From the NCBI GenBank assembly GCA_963576735.1, contig OY755171.1:5642001-5706000 (forward strand): a stretch of 64,000 nucleotides of DNA. The letters are read 5' to 3'. The notes under the pieces are model-generated. The model was not told the origin of the DNA. It made no database searches and worked only from the letters and a program-made list of their open reading frames with translations. Origin of the DNA: Bedellia somnulentella (lineage: Eukaryota; Arthropoda; Insecta; Lepidoptera; Bedelliidae). Position numbers and translations under genes: made by a program. Positions 1 through 11,842 of this stretch are shown in pieces (within the stretch, counting starts at the first letter, position 1; each line of letters begins with the position of its first letter).

Positions 1-680
1 AATGAAAGGAGAATGCGCTGTTAGAAGGATAAGCCGAACAAATGACGTTATAAAGGTGAAAGGGGACGATTATTCAAAATTTTGATACTACTTTAAGAGT
101 ATAATGGGAGTCTTTTATAGCTATAAAGATATTTAATACGTAATTGGATTCTGGGGACCTATTTTGTAAGAGCTTTTATATATTCGCATAAAAATGAGCA
201 ATAGAATGGTTAAAAGGTTAAGATTTTTCATCGTATCATATGTTTCCGAAGATAGAATAGAATTATTTAATTGTGCTATAGAATAAATCTTAGTTAAAAG
301 TTTGTAGTTATTATCATTATAAATGTACCTTTGTTAGCATTATCAGTCTGCATCTACAATCACAAAGCTCAGTGCGAAAACATTTGGCCCAAAATGATAC
401 GGATTGTCGTTTGTTAAGAGAGAAGATAGTGAAATAACTTTTATGTATAAGTTCCAGTATTCACTAAGTTTGCCCTTATCGCATACAATAATGGGTGCAT
501 TACCCAGGCAAAAATGAACTGAACATCAGATGAGAACTGGTCAATGTACGTCTTAGTATTAATTTAAACTTAAATAAGAGATAAAAAGAACAATAACCAA
601 AATTGGATCTTAAAAGTACATTAAGATTTATAAAATTCATTTGAAAATTAAAACTCTATATCATGATAATATAAACATGC
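1..680. other. AT-rich intergenic DNA
   Basis: No coding frame, RNA or repeat recognised. Confidence 0.6.
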
Positions 681-821
681 GGAGTAGTGTCGGTAGTTTT
701 TAAGTGATTGTTTTGCGTAGTGTTGAAACCCATCACTTCCACACACACATCACACACTCAACTTCCAAAATCAAGATGGCTGAGAAAATTCCAAAGCTCT
801 GGATACCCCAGTTTTGGACTT
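681..821 (+). mobile_element. RS element, internally deleted
   Basis: Head GTAGTGTCGG is joined to TTTTTAAGTGATTG and then to CTCAACTTCCAAAA..TGGCTGAGAAA; the middle of the head is missing. The 60-codon frame in it is incidental. Confidence 0.55.
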
Positions 822-1361
822 TTTTGGCGGGAGAATATGTTACAAATATTCCCTTATGCAAATCTAGTCGCATTGTAGGTTTTTAATTATAATAAAAGAC
901 ATGATGAAAAATAGAAAATAACCTAACATGTTAAAAGATAACCTCTCATGGAGGGTGTACGCATACTTATACGACATAATTTACGTATTTTTTAAATTGA
1001 CTAAATTTCTCTGTATTATGTAATATACATGTCGTAGATTATATATACATGTATTTTCCTTTTACACAAACAAAAACCCGAAAAACATATTCCAGTTAAA
1101 TAAATTCAACATAACATTTAGTAAGTTATTTCAAAATATTACAAAGGTAAAGTAAGGAGCTTATTTCTAAAGTGTTTCATATTTTCCATTATATTGTTCC
1201 AAAAATACTTCAATTAAGTAATCAAAGTAATTAAACAATACTATCAATCTTTCATTTGAACCACTTTGTAAGTTACAATAATAATTTTATGGACGCTACG
1301 AGTATTTTACTTGTAGTGTGTTTATATTACGAGTTTTAATTATACGTCGTCGTCATTAATA
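822..1361. other. AT-rich intergenic DNA
   Basis: Nothing recognised. Confidence 0.6.
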
Positions 1362-1592
1362 CATACGTATATACTCACGGCCGTAATTCCCAAAAAGGGG
1401 TAGGCAGAGCTTCAGAGCTAGAAACTCCTCAGCCGCATTTGGAAGTTAATAGGGGAGAAGATGGAAAAAATAAAGTATCGTTGGTGATGGGTTTCCAACC
1501 GCATCGCCCAAAAACCACTTAAAAAGCCCCACACCCTTAGTCGCCTCATACGACACCCTCGGGTAGAAAGGGGTAGTGATATTCTAAGCCGG
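1362..1592 (-). mobile_element. RS element
   Basis: Full length, from the ATGTATG-type tail and CTCACGGCCGTAATTCCC through to ATTCTAAGCCGG. It belongs to the GTCGTA/AAGGGTGTGGG subtype, nearer the LINE head than most copies. Confidence 0.85.
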
Positions 1593-1706
1593 TAAGTCGT
1601 CGTATGTGTTTAGTTTATTCTGATTGTTTTCTTTTTGGGCATTAAGTAAGTGTTTTAATTTGTTTGCTGCGGTAGAGTTAAAGTTCAATAAACAATATGG
1701 GCCTTC

Positions 1707-2040
1707 CAACCGATAGCTCAGTGGGTAGAAGGGTTCAAACCCCGGGTCAGGCCTTCACTAATTTCTTTATTCTAGAGTCATACGTGTGGTAAATTTATCA
1801 TGGATGATAACGATGACGGAAAAAATCGTGAGGTACCTACATGGCTAAGTAATACTTAGTCATGTGACAGTGTGTTCGTATAAAACCAGCGATAGGACCG
1901 GCCAGTGTCACGTGAGTACACTGTCCAAGCAAAACGTGGGTAGTCTGAACATCAGGTGCCAATGTCAAGTGATGTTTAGGAGCATTAGTACCTCTGCCGA
2001 CCCCGTCGGGAATATATGGCGTTAACGTTTGAGTTTGAGC
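1707..2040 (+). mobile_element. tRNA-derived SINE tS1
   Basis: A tRNA-like head (CCGATAGCTCAGTGGGTAGAA with B-box GGTTCAAACCCC) is followed by the tS1 body (CACATGGCT-like, TAGTCATGTGACAGTGT, CACGTGAGTACACTGTCC) and ends GGCGTTAACGTTTGAGTTTGAG. Not a functional tRNA: no acceptor stem closes. Confidence 0.82.
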
Positions 2041-3134
2041 AATAAGCTATCCATCATTAAATTATACCCAAATACTGACACTTCTGCAGTACAAAACTCC
2101 AGACTCGAACGTTCACGCCGAATATCTAATAATATTCTGCAATACACTTTAATAATTATAGTAAAACTAAACTACAAGAGAATTTTACATTTCATTGCCT
2201 CTCGTAGAATTTACACCTTCGTAAAAGTGCCTATTTCAAACCAATATTGACACAAAAAAGTATTGTGACCGGCAACTATCAGCGAGTTAGTAGGACATGC
2301 AAAGATATATCGGCTTTCTTAGTCACATAAATTTAATGAACAACTCGTAAACAACATTTTGTCCACGATATCAGTAATATTTTAGATACTGTAAAAAGAT
2401 TTTAGATCTTAGTTTTTTAACCATATTACGAAAGTAATCAGATAAATACATTTGATGATGACAGACAGCAGAAAAATAACCATTACAAACAATAATATGT
2501 TGATTTTCGCCAGTCTTTTTTTGGTCATGTTTATTTGCGTCACTGAGAAATGGGGTAAAAAAACCTGAACATGAAAATTCCATAAAATTTATTGAATGTA
2601 TTCTATTGTGATGTATATCGCGTATGTAAAATTAATTAATTATGCTAAAAGAGCATAGTTTGTTAAAGTATTGATTTAAAATAACTACTTATAAATACTG
2701 TCCAAGTTAAATAAACTGATGATACCAAATGAAATAATAAACGAGACTGTCAAAAAATTTTGAAATCAAATGACAGTTTGATGGGAACTCGTTAAACTTT
2801 GGCTTTTGCATGACTTGCATAAACAACCTATTCTATTTAAGCCCACTAACTTCGTGCGAAATGTTAAATTGATAGCGAACCACCCTTACCGCTTTCGCTT
2901 TGAAATTTAAATTTTGTTCTGAAATTGAGAGCTTCCATAGTGCACTTAATCCTTTTTGGTTGCATTAAAGTAATTGGATGACGCGATGATACTAAAAAGA
3001 CAGTTGGTAGGAGTTGCTTATGTATTTTTACGAGTTATAAGATAATGTTATGAAATTTTATTTTTTTAGTGATTTGTCTGCTTCACTCTATAGACATTTT
3101 TACAAAATGTTAATTAGAGGCATATTTGTCATTA
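2041..3134. other. AT-rich intergenic DNA
   Basis: Only a small hairpin near 2741-2797; the two short frames show no family signature. Confidence 0.55.
2741..2797. repeat. Small imperfect hairpin
   Basis: AACGAG and ACTGTCA pair with TGACAGT and CTCGTT further on. Possibly the core of a tiny MITE. Confidence 0.4.
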
Positions 3135-3260
3135 TAGTGCCCAAGAAGCTCATCTGATGATGGTGCTAGTAGGCCATCATAGGAACTCATTAAATCAGTG
3201 ACGCAAGCCTGTCCTCCTGACGACCAGGGTCTGATGATGAAATTGAAGGTTATAAAGCTG
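3135..3260. mobile_element. Dispersed repeat relic
   Basis: AGCTCATCTGATGATGGTGC and CTCCTGACGACCAGGGTCTG resemble family L/9640-type CATCATCAGA repeats. No coding potential. Confidence 0.3.
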
Positions 3261-3471
3261 ATTTGATCACCGGATAAATTTTAATTGTATTCGTACAAAG
3301 TATTTAAATAACATTTTCTGTGAACCTGCATTAACGCTCAATTTCGTCATAGAGAACAGTTTCGATACAAAGTGGCGCCATTACTACTGTTTAACCATAA
3401 ATTCTACATAAATTATAAGAATCCTACTAATTGTCCGTAATGATTCAACGTAAATTAACAACACATATCAC

Positions 3472-3689
3472 ATTTCTTCCGGTGGGTGTACGTTAGAGGC
3501 GACTAACGGATTTGAAGCTTTTAAGGGATTTTTGGACGTTGTGGTTGGAGACCCATCACCGAAAACCTTTATTTTAACATCTTTTCCCCACTAAAATTTC
3601 CAAACGTGGCTGAGGAATTTCCAATTCCTTAGCTCTGGCTTCCCCTTCTAGGGATTTATAGCCGTGAGCATATGTATGTATGTATGTAC
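3472..3689 (+). mobile_element. RS element, 5'-truncated
   Basis: Begins at CATTTCTTCCGGTGGG, so the first 35 bp of the head are missing; ends GCCGTGAGCATATGTATG repeats. Confidence 0.8.
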
Positions 3690-4264
3690 ATATCACAATT
3701 TCGCATTTACAATATAAGTAGCGTAACATCTTTTTAGATACTTGCTGAACCGGCAAACGTTGTTTTGTCATATCATTTTTTTCTAGGGAATTTCCATACG
3801 ATAAAATACAAGCAAAATGTTAGGGGTGTACTTTCCTTATCTATCAGGAGTATAAAAATAGAAAAAAAGATATTCTCAGACCTACCAAATGTGTATGCAT
3901 ATGGCAAAATTTAATTTTAATTGGTTTAGCTGTTTTTGAGGAGATTGGTGACAAAAACTGTGAATTTTATATATTAGATTAACCCTTAATTATATATTAA
4001 ATCAAAAAGAAACTTGTTCAAATTCTTTTGCCTTGTCCCGCAGATGACTTTGATAAATATTGGTATCCCGATTATCAAGGCTTCTAGACGTTCACCAATC
4101 ATAGATGGAGGGTTATTCCTTGAAAATTTTATACCGATGATGAGCAAACAGACTCCTATGTTTTTAAGTTATGTCTTATTGTGTCTAGGTATGATAGAAT
4201 TGCTTTGATTCGATTTTTGTCTTACTTTACCTAATTTTTACACCACTAACTGCTATACGAGTGT

Positions 4265-4522
4265 ACATACATACATACATACATATACTCACGGCTGTAA
4301 ATCCCTTAACGGGATAGCCAGAGCCTTGGAATGAGAAATTCCTCAGCCACTTTTGGAAGTTAATTGGGGAAAAGATGGTAATAATAAATGTTTTTGGTGA
4401 CGGGTCTCCAACCACATCGCCCAAAAATCACTTAAAAAGCCCCTATACCCTTAGTCGCCTCTTACGATCACCCACAGGTAGAAATGGGGTAGTGTTATTC
4501 TAAGCCGACACTACACGGCAAT
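4265..4522 (-). mobile_element. RS element
   Basis: Full length: TATG tail, CTCACGGCTGTAAATCCC, and GCCGACACTACACGGC at its head. Confidence 0.85.
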
Positions 4523-4956
4523 ATATGAGTGTGAACTGTACAAAATTAATAAATATAATGATATCATATATATTAATATTTTAAATTATTTTTTTGATAT
4601 ATTCCTCATAAGTTGAAATAAAAAAATATAAGTTTATGAAAATTATTTTCAAGTGAACAAAACATTCAAATAAAAAAGCACAAAGAAAAAAAACAGTCAA
4701 CTCAAGTGACAATCGCAACTTACCAAAATACAAACTAGAACGATCCATAGACAAAAAGTTCACACAGTGGAAGCATATGAAAATCGATAAGGCTTTTAAG
4801 GAAATGGTGCCGTCAATCACACATGACAGTATATTTTAAATGTAGTATTCGTATCTTCTCTAACGGGGTGAGTATTGTAATAAAAATAAATGTAGGCCAG
4901 AGTTGTTGAATTATAGTATTAAATAATAAATAACTACAAAGAACATCTCCCATATT

Positions 4957-5043
4957 CAACGTTCACGTCGTGAATTCTCGGAAGTGAGGCAGAGGTGCCA
5001 ATGTTTTTGAACATCGGGTTTCATTTCTGTCATGTGCTGTATA
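4957..5043 (-). mobile_element. tS1 SINE, 3' fragment
   Basis: AACGTTCACGTCGTGAATTC, GGCAGAGGTGCC and TGAACATCGGG correspond to the tS1 3' end. Confidence 0.6.
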
Positions 5044-5228
5044 GAAGATTGTGAGGAAGATATTCTTCATACAAAAGGGGTCAAATTTTACCATCAGTTA
5101 CCATTGCAAAGCAAAAAATAATTTGATTTTGAAGATTTTGGATATTATAGAAATGTAGGGTCAACCATTTTAACTTCATAGAAAACATTTCTCGGTACTA
5201 TATAAATAATAACAAAATATTTTTCCAA

Positions 5229-5662
5229 CAATACTAATAATAATAAATTTCTTCGCTTAATTCCGCTAAATAATACCTGCAGTCTTCATGCAACATGCAC
5301 TGTGCACCGCCCGCCCTCCCACTTACAAGAAATCGAAAAGCAGACAATGCACCACACACACACCCGCAAGCGAAAACCACAGGCAACCACAAACATGCGA
5401 CGCGTTTCGACTCAGTGAGAACCACCGAGTGGTCAGCTGCCGAACTGTCTACTAACTGCTCGTCAATGACTCGTGTTGAGTCGAAACGCGTCGCATGTTT
5501 GTGGTTGCCTGTGGTTTTCGCTTGCGGGTGTGTGTGTGGTGCATTGTCTGCTTTTCGATTTCTTGTAAGTGGGAGGGCGGGCGGTGCACAGTGCATGTTG
5601 CATGAAGACTGCAGGTATTATTTAGCGGAATTAAGCGAAGAAATTTATTATTATTAGTATTG
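5229..5662. repeat. Large near-perfect palindrome (foldback element I)
   Basis: Arms of about 186 bp (5229-5414 and 5477-5662) are essentially perfect reverse complements around a 62-bp loop. The arms start with CAATACTAATAATAATAAA. A 13-bp direct repeat (ATATTTTTCCAAC) lies at 5217-5229 and again at 5702-5714, so the mobile unit may include about 40 bp beyond the right arm. Both strands contain the same 120-codon frame as a by-product of symmetry; it is not a gene. Confidence 0.9.
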
Positions 5663-5714
5663 CTATGGATTTCCGCAAAGTAACGCCTGATTCAATCCAA
5701 TATATTTTTCCAAC

Positions 5715-6812
5715 GTTTATATCTAAAAAATCCAAATTAGCATTGATTATAATATTAAATAAACTCAAATCAGACAAAAGTAATCCTACTTCGCTTTTTT
5801 TAAAAAAAAATTGTGTTTAAAAAACTGTCTAAACGATATTTCCAGAGGAAAATGCGGGTGCTAGTTTCCTAGATTTGCAACCTATCCTATTGCACAACGG
5901 TACTTGGTACTTTTAAGCGAGTATTTCACCACAGTCAGTTTATTTCTGTATTCCCACGAAACACTCTTAACAGTACTCAATTTTTTTAGACATTGTATCC
6001 ACGTGCTGTTTTATGCAATGCATTGTCATATGACGCGATCAAAATAAATAAAGTAAAAGTTTTCCTTTTTTGTTAAGAACTTATTAAAACATATTGGTGT
6101 TTACCTGACTTAGGATTCAATTTTGCGTCTACTACAGAGAAGCAATAATTATTTTATTGAGCTATTAAAGTTTTCAGTAGATTTCTAATAGTGCTAATGA
6201 AAAAAATTTAGGAAAGTATATTTTTAAATAGCCACAAATTTGCCGCCAGCATGGTCATTTTATTTACAACATTATTCATTAACTAGTTCATGTTCACAAA
6301 TAATTTTACAGTGAATATGAAATGTTGACACATAGCAGAGTCAATTTCTATTTTGATTGAAAATTGTGCTCACAGCTGACTGATCTGCTCTGTATATTTG
6401 AATTTAGTTAACATGCGAACAACCAGGTTAACTTAATTATGCATCTGTGACATCTTATGACATGAATCCATTGGTTGTCCCTGTCTGTTCATATCAATGT
6501 TTCATTAATAATCACATAATATGAGATATTGATTTGATTTCAGAATTATGTAAGTTTATCAGCCCGTCTTTATGCCATAAAATATACACAATCAATATAG
6601 TCACGGTTATGATATTAAAAGGGGTTTGTCACTATCAGAGTGCAGAAAGTTTCTTGTTGCTTCTTCATCTAGAGTCAATGAAATTAAAAAAATATATGTT
6701 TAAGCATAATAGTAAATTTGAAAAATTACCTTTTCTTGGAAGTTGTGGAAAGAAAGAATATGGGTAACTGATATGAAATTTAAAAACTTATTTTTACAGA
6801 TTATTTTTAATC
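5715..6812. other. AT-rich intergenic DNA
   Basis: No gene seen; the 77-codon frame at 6534-6767 has no recognisable domain. Confidence 0.55.
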
Positions 6813-7060
6813 TGCTGTGTAGTGTCTGCTTAGAATAGCACTACCCCATTTCTTCCGGTGGGTGTAAGTAAAAGGCGACTAACGGTATTGGGGCTTTTAA
6901 GGGATTTTTGGGCGATGAGGTTGGAGACCCATCACTAACAACCTTTATTTTACCATCTTTTCCCCACTTAACTTACCAAAAGTGGCTGAGGAATTTTTGA
7001 TTTCTTAGCTCTGGCTTCCCCTTCTAGGGATTTATAGCCGTGAGTATATGTATGTATGTA
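6813..7060 (+). mobile_element. RS element
   Basis: Full length: GCTGTGTAGTGTCTGCTTAG to GCCGTGAGTATATGTATG repeats. Confidence 0.87.
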
Positions 7061-7567
7061 TTTTTAATTTCAGTATGGCTTTATTTACGTGTATTATCTA
7101 TGATCAGCAATTTAGTGACGAAACGGACTTGGAATTTTAATAAAGGCTCACCATATTTTTCACGCCTCGCGTCTGACTGAGACAATTATTTTCCAGTTAG
7201 TAGTCTTGTTTACGTATTAGTTAATGTTTTAGTTCAAAGGATTTAAAAGATTGGTCAACCTATGCCTGAGCAGTTGAGAGTCGTAATGTGCGTGTTTATA
7301 AACGAATACCATATGACATAAAGTATTTGTCATATATATTTAGTATTTGTTTATACATTAAGTAAATTTAATGGAAGAAAACATAGCATTTTATAAGTTT
7401 TATTCAAACGCCAGATCTCTTTTCATAGAGACTGAATTTTTTAAGTCCTTTTAGTCGTCAAAGGCAACTTAGTCCTTAGACTTAGACTGGAAGCAGTCAC
7501 TATTCGATCACCACTGTGTACACTGTAAAATTTTCCTCTTTTTCTAATGTTGGTTCTTATGATAATT

Positions 7568-7816
7568 ACATACATACACACATATACTCACGGCTATAAA
7601 TCCCTAGAAGGGGTAGCCAGAGCTAAGGAATTAGAAATTCCTCAGCTACTTTTGGAAAATTGAGTGGGGAAAAGATGGTAAAGTAAAGGTTGTTGGTGAT
7701 GGGTCTCCAACCGCATCGCACAAAATCCCTTCATAGCCCCAATACCGTTAGTCGCCTCTTACGTACACTCACCGGAAGAAATGGGGTAATGCTATTCTAA
7801 GCCGACACTACACAGC
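7568..7816 (-). mobile_element. RS element
   Basis: Full length, minus strand; head GCCGACACTACACAGC at the right edge. Lies about 500 bp from, and inverted to, the 6813 copy. Confidence 0.87.
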
Positions 7817-8118
7817 AATTTTAAGTCTTCTCTTAACAGAACAATGTTGCATTTAATTCCGAGCGAAAGTTTTGTTCTTTCAGGCAAATGAGGATGCAAT
7901 CTGGGTCAAACTGGCTTGATTCTGTTAAAAAGTACAAATTATGCAAATTAAAGTCATACTCGTAATAATGGCTATGAAAATGACTTAAGATTTATTTTAT
8001 CATAATAAAGAACTTATTTTAATACCTTCTTACTTATACTCACGGATACAGTAAATATTTAAATGTCATATTTATTGTCACTTTTTAGAAATACCACAAG
8101 TGAAAAAAAACTTTTTTA

Positions 8119-8238
8119 AGTAGGTAGTTTTACATGGGTGTCGTAAGAGGCAACTTAAGCTATTGGGACTTTTTAAGTGTGATTGATGAGCGATGTGGCT
8201 GGAGACCCATCACCAATAACTTGTATTTATATTTTCCG
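8119..8238 (+). mobile_element. RS element, truncated at both ends
   Basis: TGGGTGTCGTAAGAGGCAAC through GGAGACCCATCACCAATAAC; head start and tail are missing. Confidence 0.6.
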
Positions 8239-8442
8239 AGAGAAATTGTGTTATATAGTTAAAACTAAATTAAATCTTTGAGATGTCGCGTCATGCAGAA
8301 AAGACTGAGCATGATAAAATATTGTTTAATAATCAAGTTAGTATCAGTTTTTTACTTAAATACGCATTAGTACGAGTATCAGTCTTTACTTAAATATAAA
8401 ACTCAATTCGATTCTATTTCCAATTCGAAACCATACCTAAAA

Positions 8443-8968
8443 AATTAATAGTTTAAAAAACACTAAAAAACACGCTTTTATAAGTGCACTTAAAAGTCAA
8501 AAATAAATTACGGGTCGTTCAAGTTGTCTCTATTTCTGGGCTGAAATGTAAACTATGTGCTTTTAATGATAATATTTGATTGTAAAAGCGTGGGGCGCTG
8601 GAAAAGGAAAGATTTTTTGTTTACCTCGCTAAGAAATCAAGTTAAGCGATGTTTCGGGAAGCAGGTTACAGAGATCGGCACTCTAACTAGAGTTTCAGCA
8701 CCACTAGTTGGAGGCTCTATATTAAACAGTCTATTCAAAGTACTAGTCAACAGTGGCAAAATGTAGAGTTCTTGTTCGTGTATTTGTTTACAAGAAAGTT
8801 TTTCCTGCTCCAGCGCCCCACGCTTTTACAATCAAATATTATCATTAAAAGCACATAGTTTACACTTCAGCCCAGAAATAGAGACAACTTGAACGACCCG
8901 TAATTTATTTTTGACTTTTAAGTGCACTTATAAAAGCGTGTTTTTTAGTGTTTTTTAAACTATTAATT
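8443..8968. repeat. Foldback element II with long inverted arms
   Basis: Arms 8443-8602 and 8809-8968 (160 bp) are almost perfectly complementary, ending at the inner side in GGGGCGCTGG/CCAGCGCCCC; the central 206 bp is unrelated. Outer ends start AATTAATAGTTTAAAAAAC. It shares no arm sequence with element I. The 69-codon frame inside is incidental. Confidence 0.88.
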
Positions 8969-9057
8969 TATTTTATGCTTTTTAGTCTTTGCTAATGGCA
9001 TATTTTAAACATTTATTTCAAATAGACGAATGAGCCCGCATCCTCTCCATCTCCGCC

Positions 9058-9104
9058 AGTGCGTCTGTATTGCATGGTGTCTTACCATGTAATACAGACG
9101 CACT
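9058..9104. repeat. Short perfect-type hairpin
   Basis: A 21-bp stem, 9058-9078 pairing with 9084-9104, with a single G-T pair and a 5-nt loop; arm AGTGCGTCTGTATTGCATGG. No surrounding coding sequence. Confidence 0.8.
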
Positions 9105-9129
9105 GTATTGTGTCAGCTTAGAACAATAT

Positions 9130-9312
9130 AACTCTTCAATCTGCTACTTACAACAGGGTTTCGCCCGGTTCCCTGAGGTGACGCTAGCGACATGAAATTT
9201 TTAACCACCCTCATGCCATTCAGCCCTCGGCACGTTTCTCACCTTGGCTTGGGTGGGATCTTTAACAAGCTACTACCCCATTTACACGTCAATATACATC
9301 GTATCGTAGTAG
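9130..9312. mobile_element. GC-richer repeat joined to the 5S-like SINE
   Basis: Contains GGGTTTCGCCCGGTTCCC and AGCCCTCGGCACG and differs in composition from its AT-rich flanks. Probably part of the same composite element as the following block; no coding potential seen. Confidence 0.35.
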
Positions 9313-9480
9313 CGCCTGTAGCTCAGTTGGACTGATGTGATCGTATTTACATGTTAAGCAACGCGAGCTGCGGTCCGTCCACGGATGGGTAACCGCCTAG
9401 TGGTATTTATCTCGGGCGCTACCGTGCTTTGCAAGGCACGTAAAGCCGTAGGTGCCGGTTGTTATCGTAAGATAGCAGTC
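9313..9480 (+). mobile_element. 5S rRNA-like SINE segment
   Basis: A tRNA-like start (CCTGTAGCTCAGTTGGA) is followed by GTTAAGCAACG...GCGGT and GGATGGGTAACCGCCTAG, which match the A-box and C-box parts of the 5S rRNA internal promoter. Other parts of 5S rRNA are not preserved, so it is not a 5S gene. Read as a 5S-derived (SINE3-type) promoter head or a tRNA/5S chimera. Confidence 0.65.
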
Positions 9481-9985
9481 GTCAAGCTTTGTCAGAGACC
9501 CAAACGGGCGGCTTGATAACATCTAACGGTAAGGTGACCACTAGCCTTCCAAACCTCCACCAACCCGGCTGGCCCCCGTGGTGAAGTATGGCTAATACCT
9601 TCCTCACGGAATTCATAATGAAGTTCCAGTTCAAATCTTCCGGCTCCATCATCAGATGAGCTCGACAGTACCATATTATTGTATTCAGACCTTGAAACCT
9701 AATCGTGGTCAAGGTTCATTACAAGACCTTTCTAACAAGTCCAAACACGGCTATGATACGATATTTCATCATGGAATGCTAGTGCCTATCTTCCGGCTTC
9801 ATCATCAGACCTTGAAACCTAATCATGGTCAACGTTCATTACAAGACCTTTTTAACAAGTCAAAACACGGCTATGATACGATCATCCATCATGAAGTTCC
9901 AGTTCATATCTTCCGGCTCCATCATCAGATCAGCTCGACAGTACCATATTATTGTATTGTCATCGAAATCACATACAACTGCCAA
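9481..9985 (+). repeat. Imperfect tandem repeat downstream of the 5S-like head
   Basis: A unit of about 125 bp (CAGACCTTGAAACCTAATC...GGTCAA.GTTCATTACAAGACC...CACGGCTATGATACGAT...CATCTTCC-like end) occurs at about 9686-9808 and 9810-9932, with partial copies of its end (CCGGCTCCATCATCAGAT) near 9640 and 9915. It ends near ATCGAAATCACATAC. Looks like the body of a dispersed retroelement; the small frames in it are incidental. Confidence 0.6.
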
Positions 9986-11510
9986 TTTTCATAACGCTAT
10001 GACCTTTAGAAGATGGTTAAATTAGTTTTCTTAGATTTGATTACATAGTTACATACATACAGGTCGACCTAATAAAAGCGTGTTAATAAAAACTCCTTTA
10101 TTATTTTCTAGAATAACCCTCGAGCATTCAAATGTACTCACTCACAAATACACAAAATCAGAGGAGCGTGTAATTTCTCAAGATATTTGCTTCTCTAGAT
10201 AGTTGCTCCAACTAGAATTCATCTCTTTATTTTGTATGCTAGATAAGAATTTCCTAATTTATGCGGGATCTTTTTGTAATTTTCATTTACCTACTGGTTT
10301 GTTTAAACGATTTACCAACCTGAAATCTCTCATTCAGACATTTGATTTGGGTGAAACGAGGTTAATTTCTGAAGCTTCTATGTTGTTTCACAATAATAAT
10401 AATTAAGTTATTATTTCTATTTTATTTTTGTGCTGTGGAGTATCGGTTTAAAATAGTACGTTTATTTTTTATTTCTTTAACACCTTTTCCTCCCGTGGGT
10501 CTTCGTAAGAAGCGGCTAAGGATATTGGGACAATTAATTGATTGTTCAGAAATGCGGTGGCCTATAAAAAAACATTTTACAATCTGGCACACATTACAAC
10601 TTTGAAAAGTGGCTGATGAATTTTGATTTATAGCCATGAGTATATGTTTTATTAATTGGGAACTAATTTTTTGAGATGTTATTTAAAAATTCGAGATGTT
10701 ATTATGATTAGTTGAAAAACATATTGAACAGTTATTTAATTTAATGGCGGTTGAATAATTGTTGCGACAGTTAAACATAGACAGTAATAAAAAATATATT
10801 AGTCAGTTATTTTATCATACAATGTCAATTCTCAAAATAATTGAGTAGTCCAATAATTAAATGAGCGGTAAGAATGATGGAATGAGCGGTTCGATACACA
10901 AACTCAAATTCATTATTGAAGAAAAGTTAGGTCACATTTAGTCACTGCAGACAAAGAAAAATTAGGTCACATTTAGTTAGGTTAGGTTAGATAATGTATA
11001 AAAACCAGCGAGCGGAGCGAGCACCTAAATGCCTGATGCATGCATATATGCATACTTGCTTGCTTGCATGCTTGCTACATATAGGGGACGGGAGGCGGGG
11101 TATACTACTTAATATCTATTAATCTCAATTATAGAATTGCTTAGAATGAGATTTCTCATCGACAAATTCCGATTTATTTTCGCTTATTTAATTGTTTTCC
11201 TACTCAATTATATATTCACTGATCAATTTCATTATTTTTTATTACTCATTTTTGATTTGCATTTTGCGTGCAATTTATAATTTTTAACTTACCAAAACCG
11301 CTTTATACAACTGCCTCTTTAAATCAGTGCCTTATTAATTTAAGTAGAAACTATATAAGTTTATCCCATAAATGTTATTTACTAAACCTAATTAGGCGTT
11401 AGCAGTTCGTCTCTCGTTGTTTAATTGTTTAATGTATGTGAAATTTTATTAATATCCTAAGGTTTTTTGTTGTTTACATAGGATGACAAAATATGCCGAA
11501 TTTTATATAA
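9986..11510. other. AT-rich DNA with short TTAGG runs
   Basis: Apart from the degenerate RS at 10431, it has two TTAGGTCACATTTAG-type repeats near 10925-10975 and a two-unit TTAGG run at about 10977-10990, then TGCATGCATA/CTTGCTTGC repeats near 11035-11070. No coding sequence. Confidence 0.5.
10431..10649 (+). mobile_element. RS element, old and degenerate
   Basis: CTCCCGTGGGTCTTCGTAAG, GAAATGCGGTGG and AAAAGTGGCTGATGAATTT are recognisable, as is a final GCCATGAGTATATG. Confidence 0.6.
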
Positions 11511-11523
11511 TAAGTATATTGAA

Positions 11524-11772
11524 CGCCGTGTAGTGTCGACTTAGAATAGCACTACCCCGTTTCTACCGATGGGTTTACGTAAGAATTGACTAACGGTATT
11601 GGGGTTTTTAAGGGATTTTTGGGCGATGCGGTTGAAACCCATCACCAACAACCTTTACTTTAACACCTTTTCCTTACTAAATTTTCCAAAAGTGGGCGAG
11701 GAATTTTTAATTCCTTAGCTCTGGCTACCCCTTCTAGGGATATATAGCCGTGAGTATATGTATGTATGTATG
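11524..11772 (+). mobile_element. RS element with 13-bp target duplication
   Basis: Full-length copy flanked by TAAGTATATTGAA at 11511-11523 and 11773-11785, direct evidence of retrotransposition as a unit. Confidence 0.9.
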
Positions 11773-11842
11773 TAAGTATATTGAAAAGTTTATCTCTAAA
11801 TACTATTTAAGAGATTATGTGCTAAAACTGTGTTGTGTTCGA

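Noticed and set aside
5234..5657. Two identical 120-codon frames on opposite strands
   Set aside because: They are a by-product of the palindrome's symmetry; no domain or start context supports a gene.
9313..9440. 5S rRNA gene
   Set aside because: Only promoter-like portions match; the ends and other helices of 5S rRNA are absent.
10970..10995. Interstitial telomere array (TTAGG)
   Set aside because: Only two to three units here and near 13525; too short to distinguish from chance.
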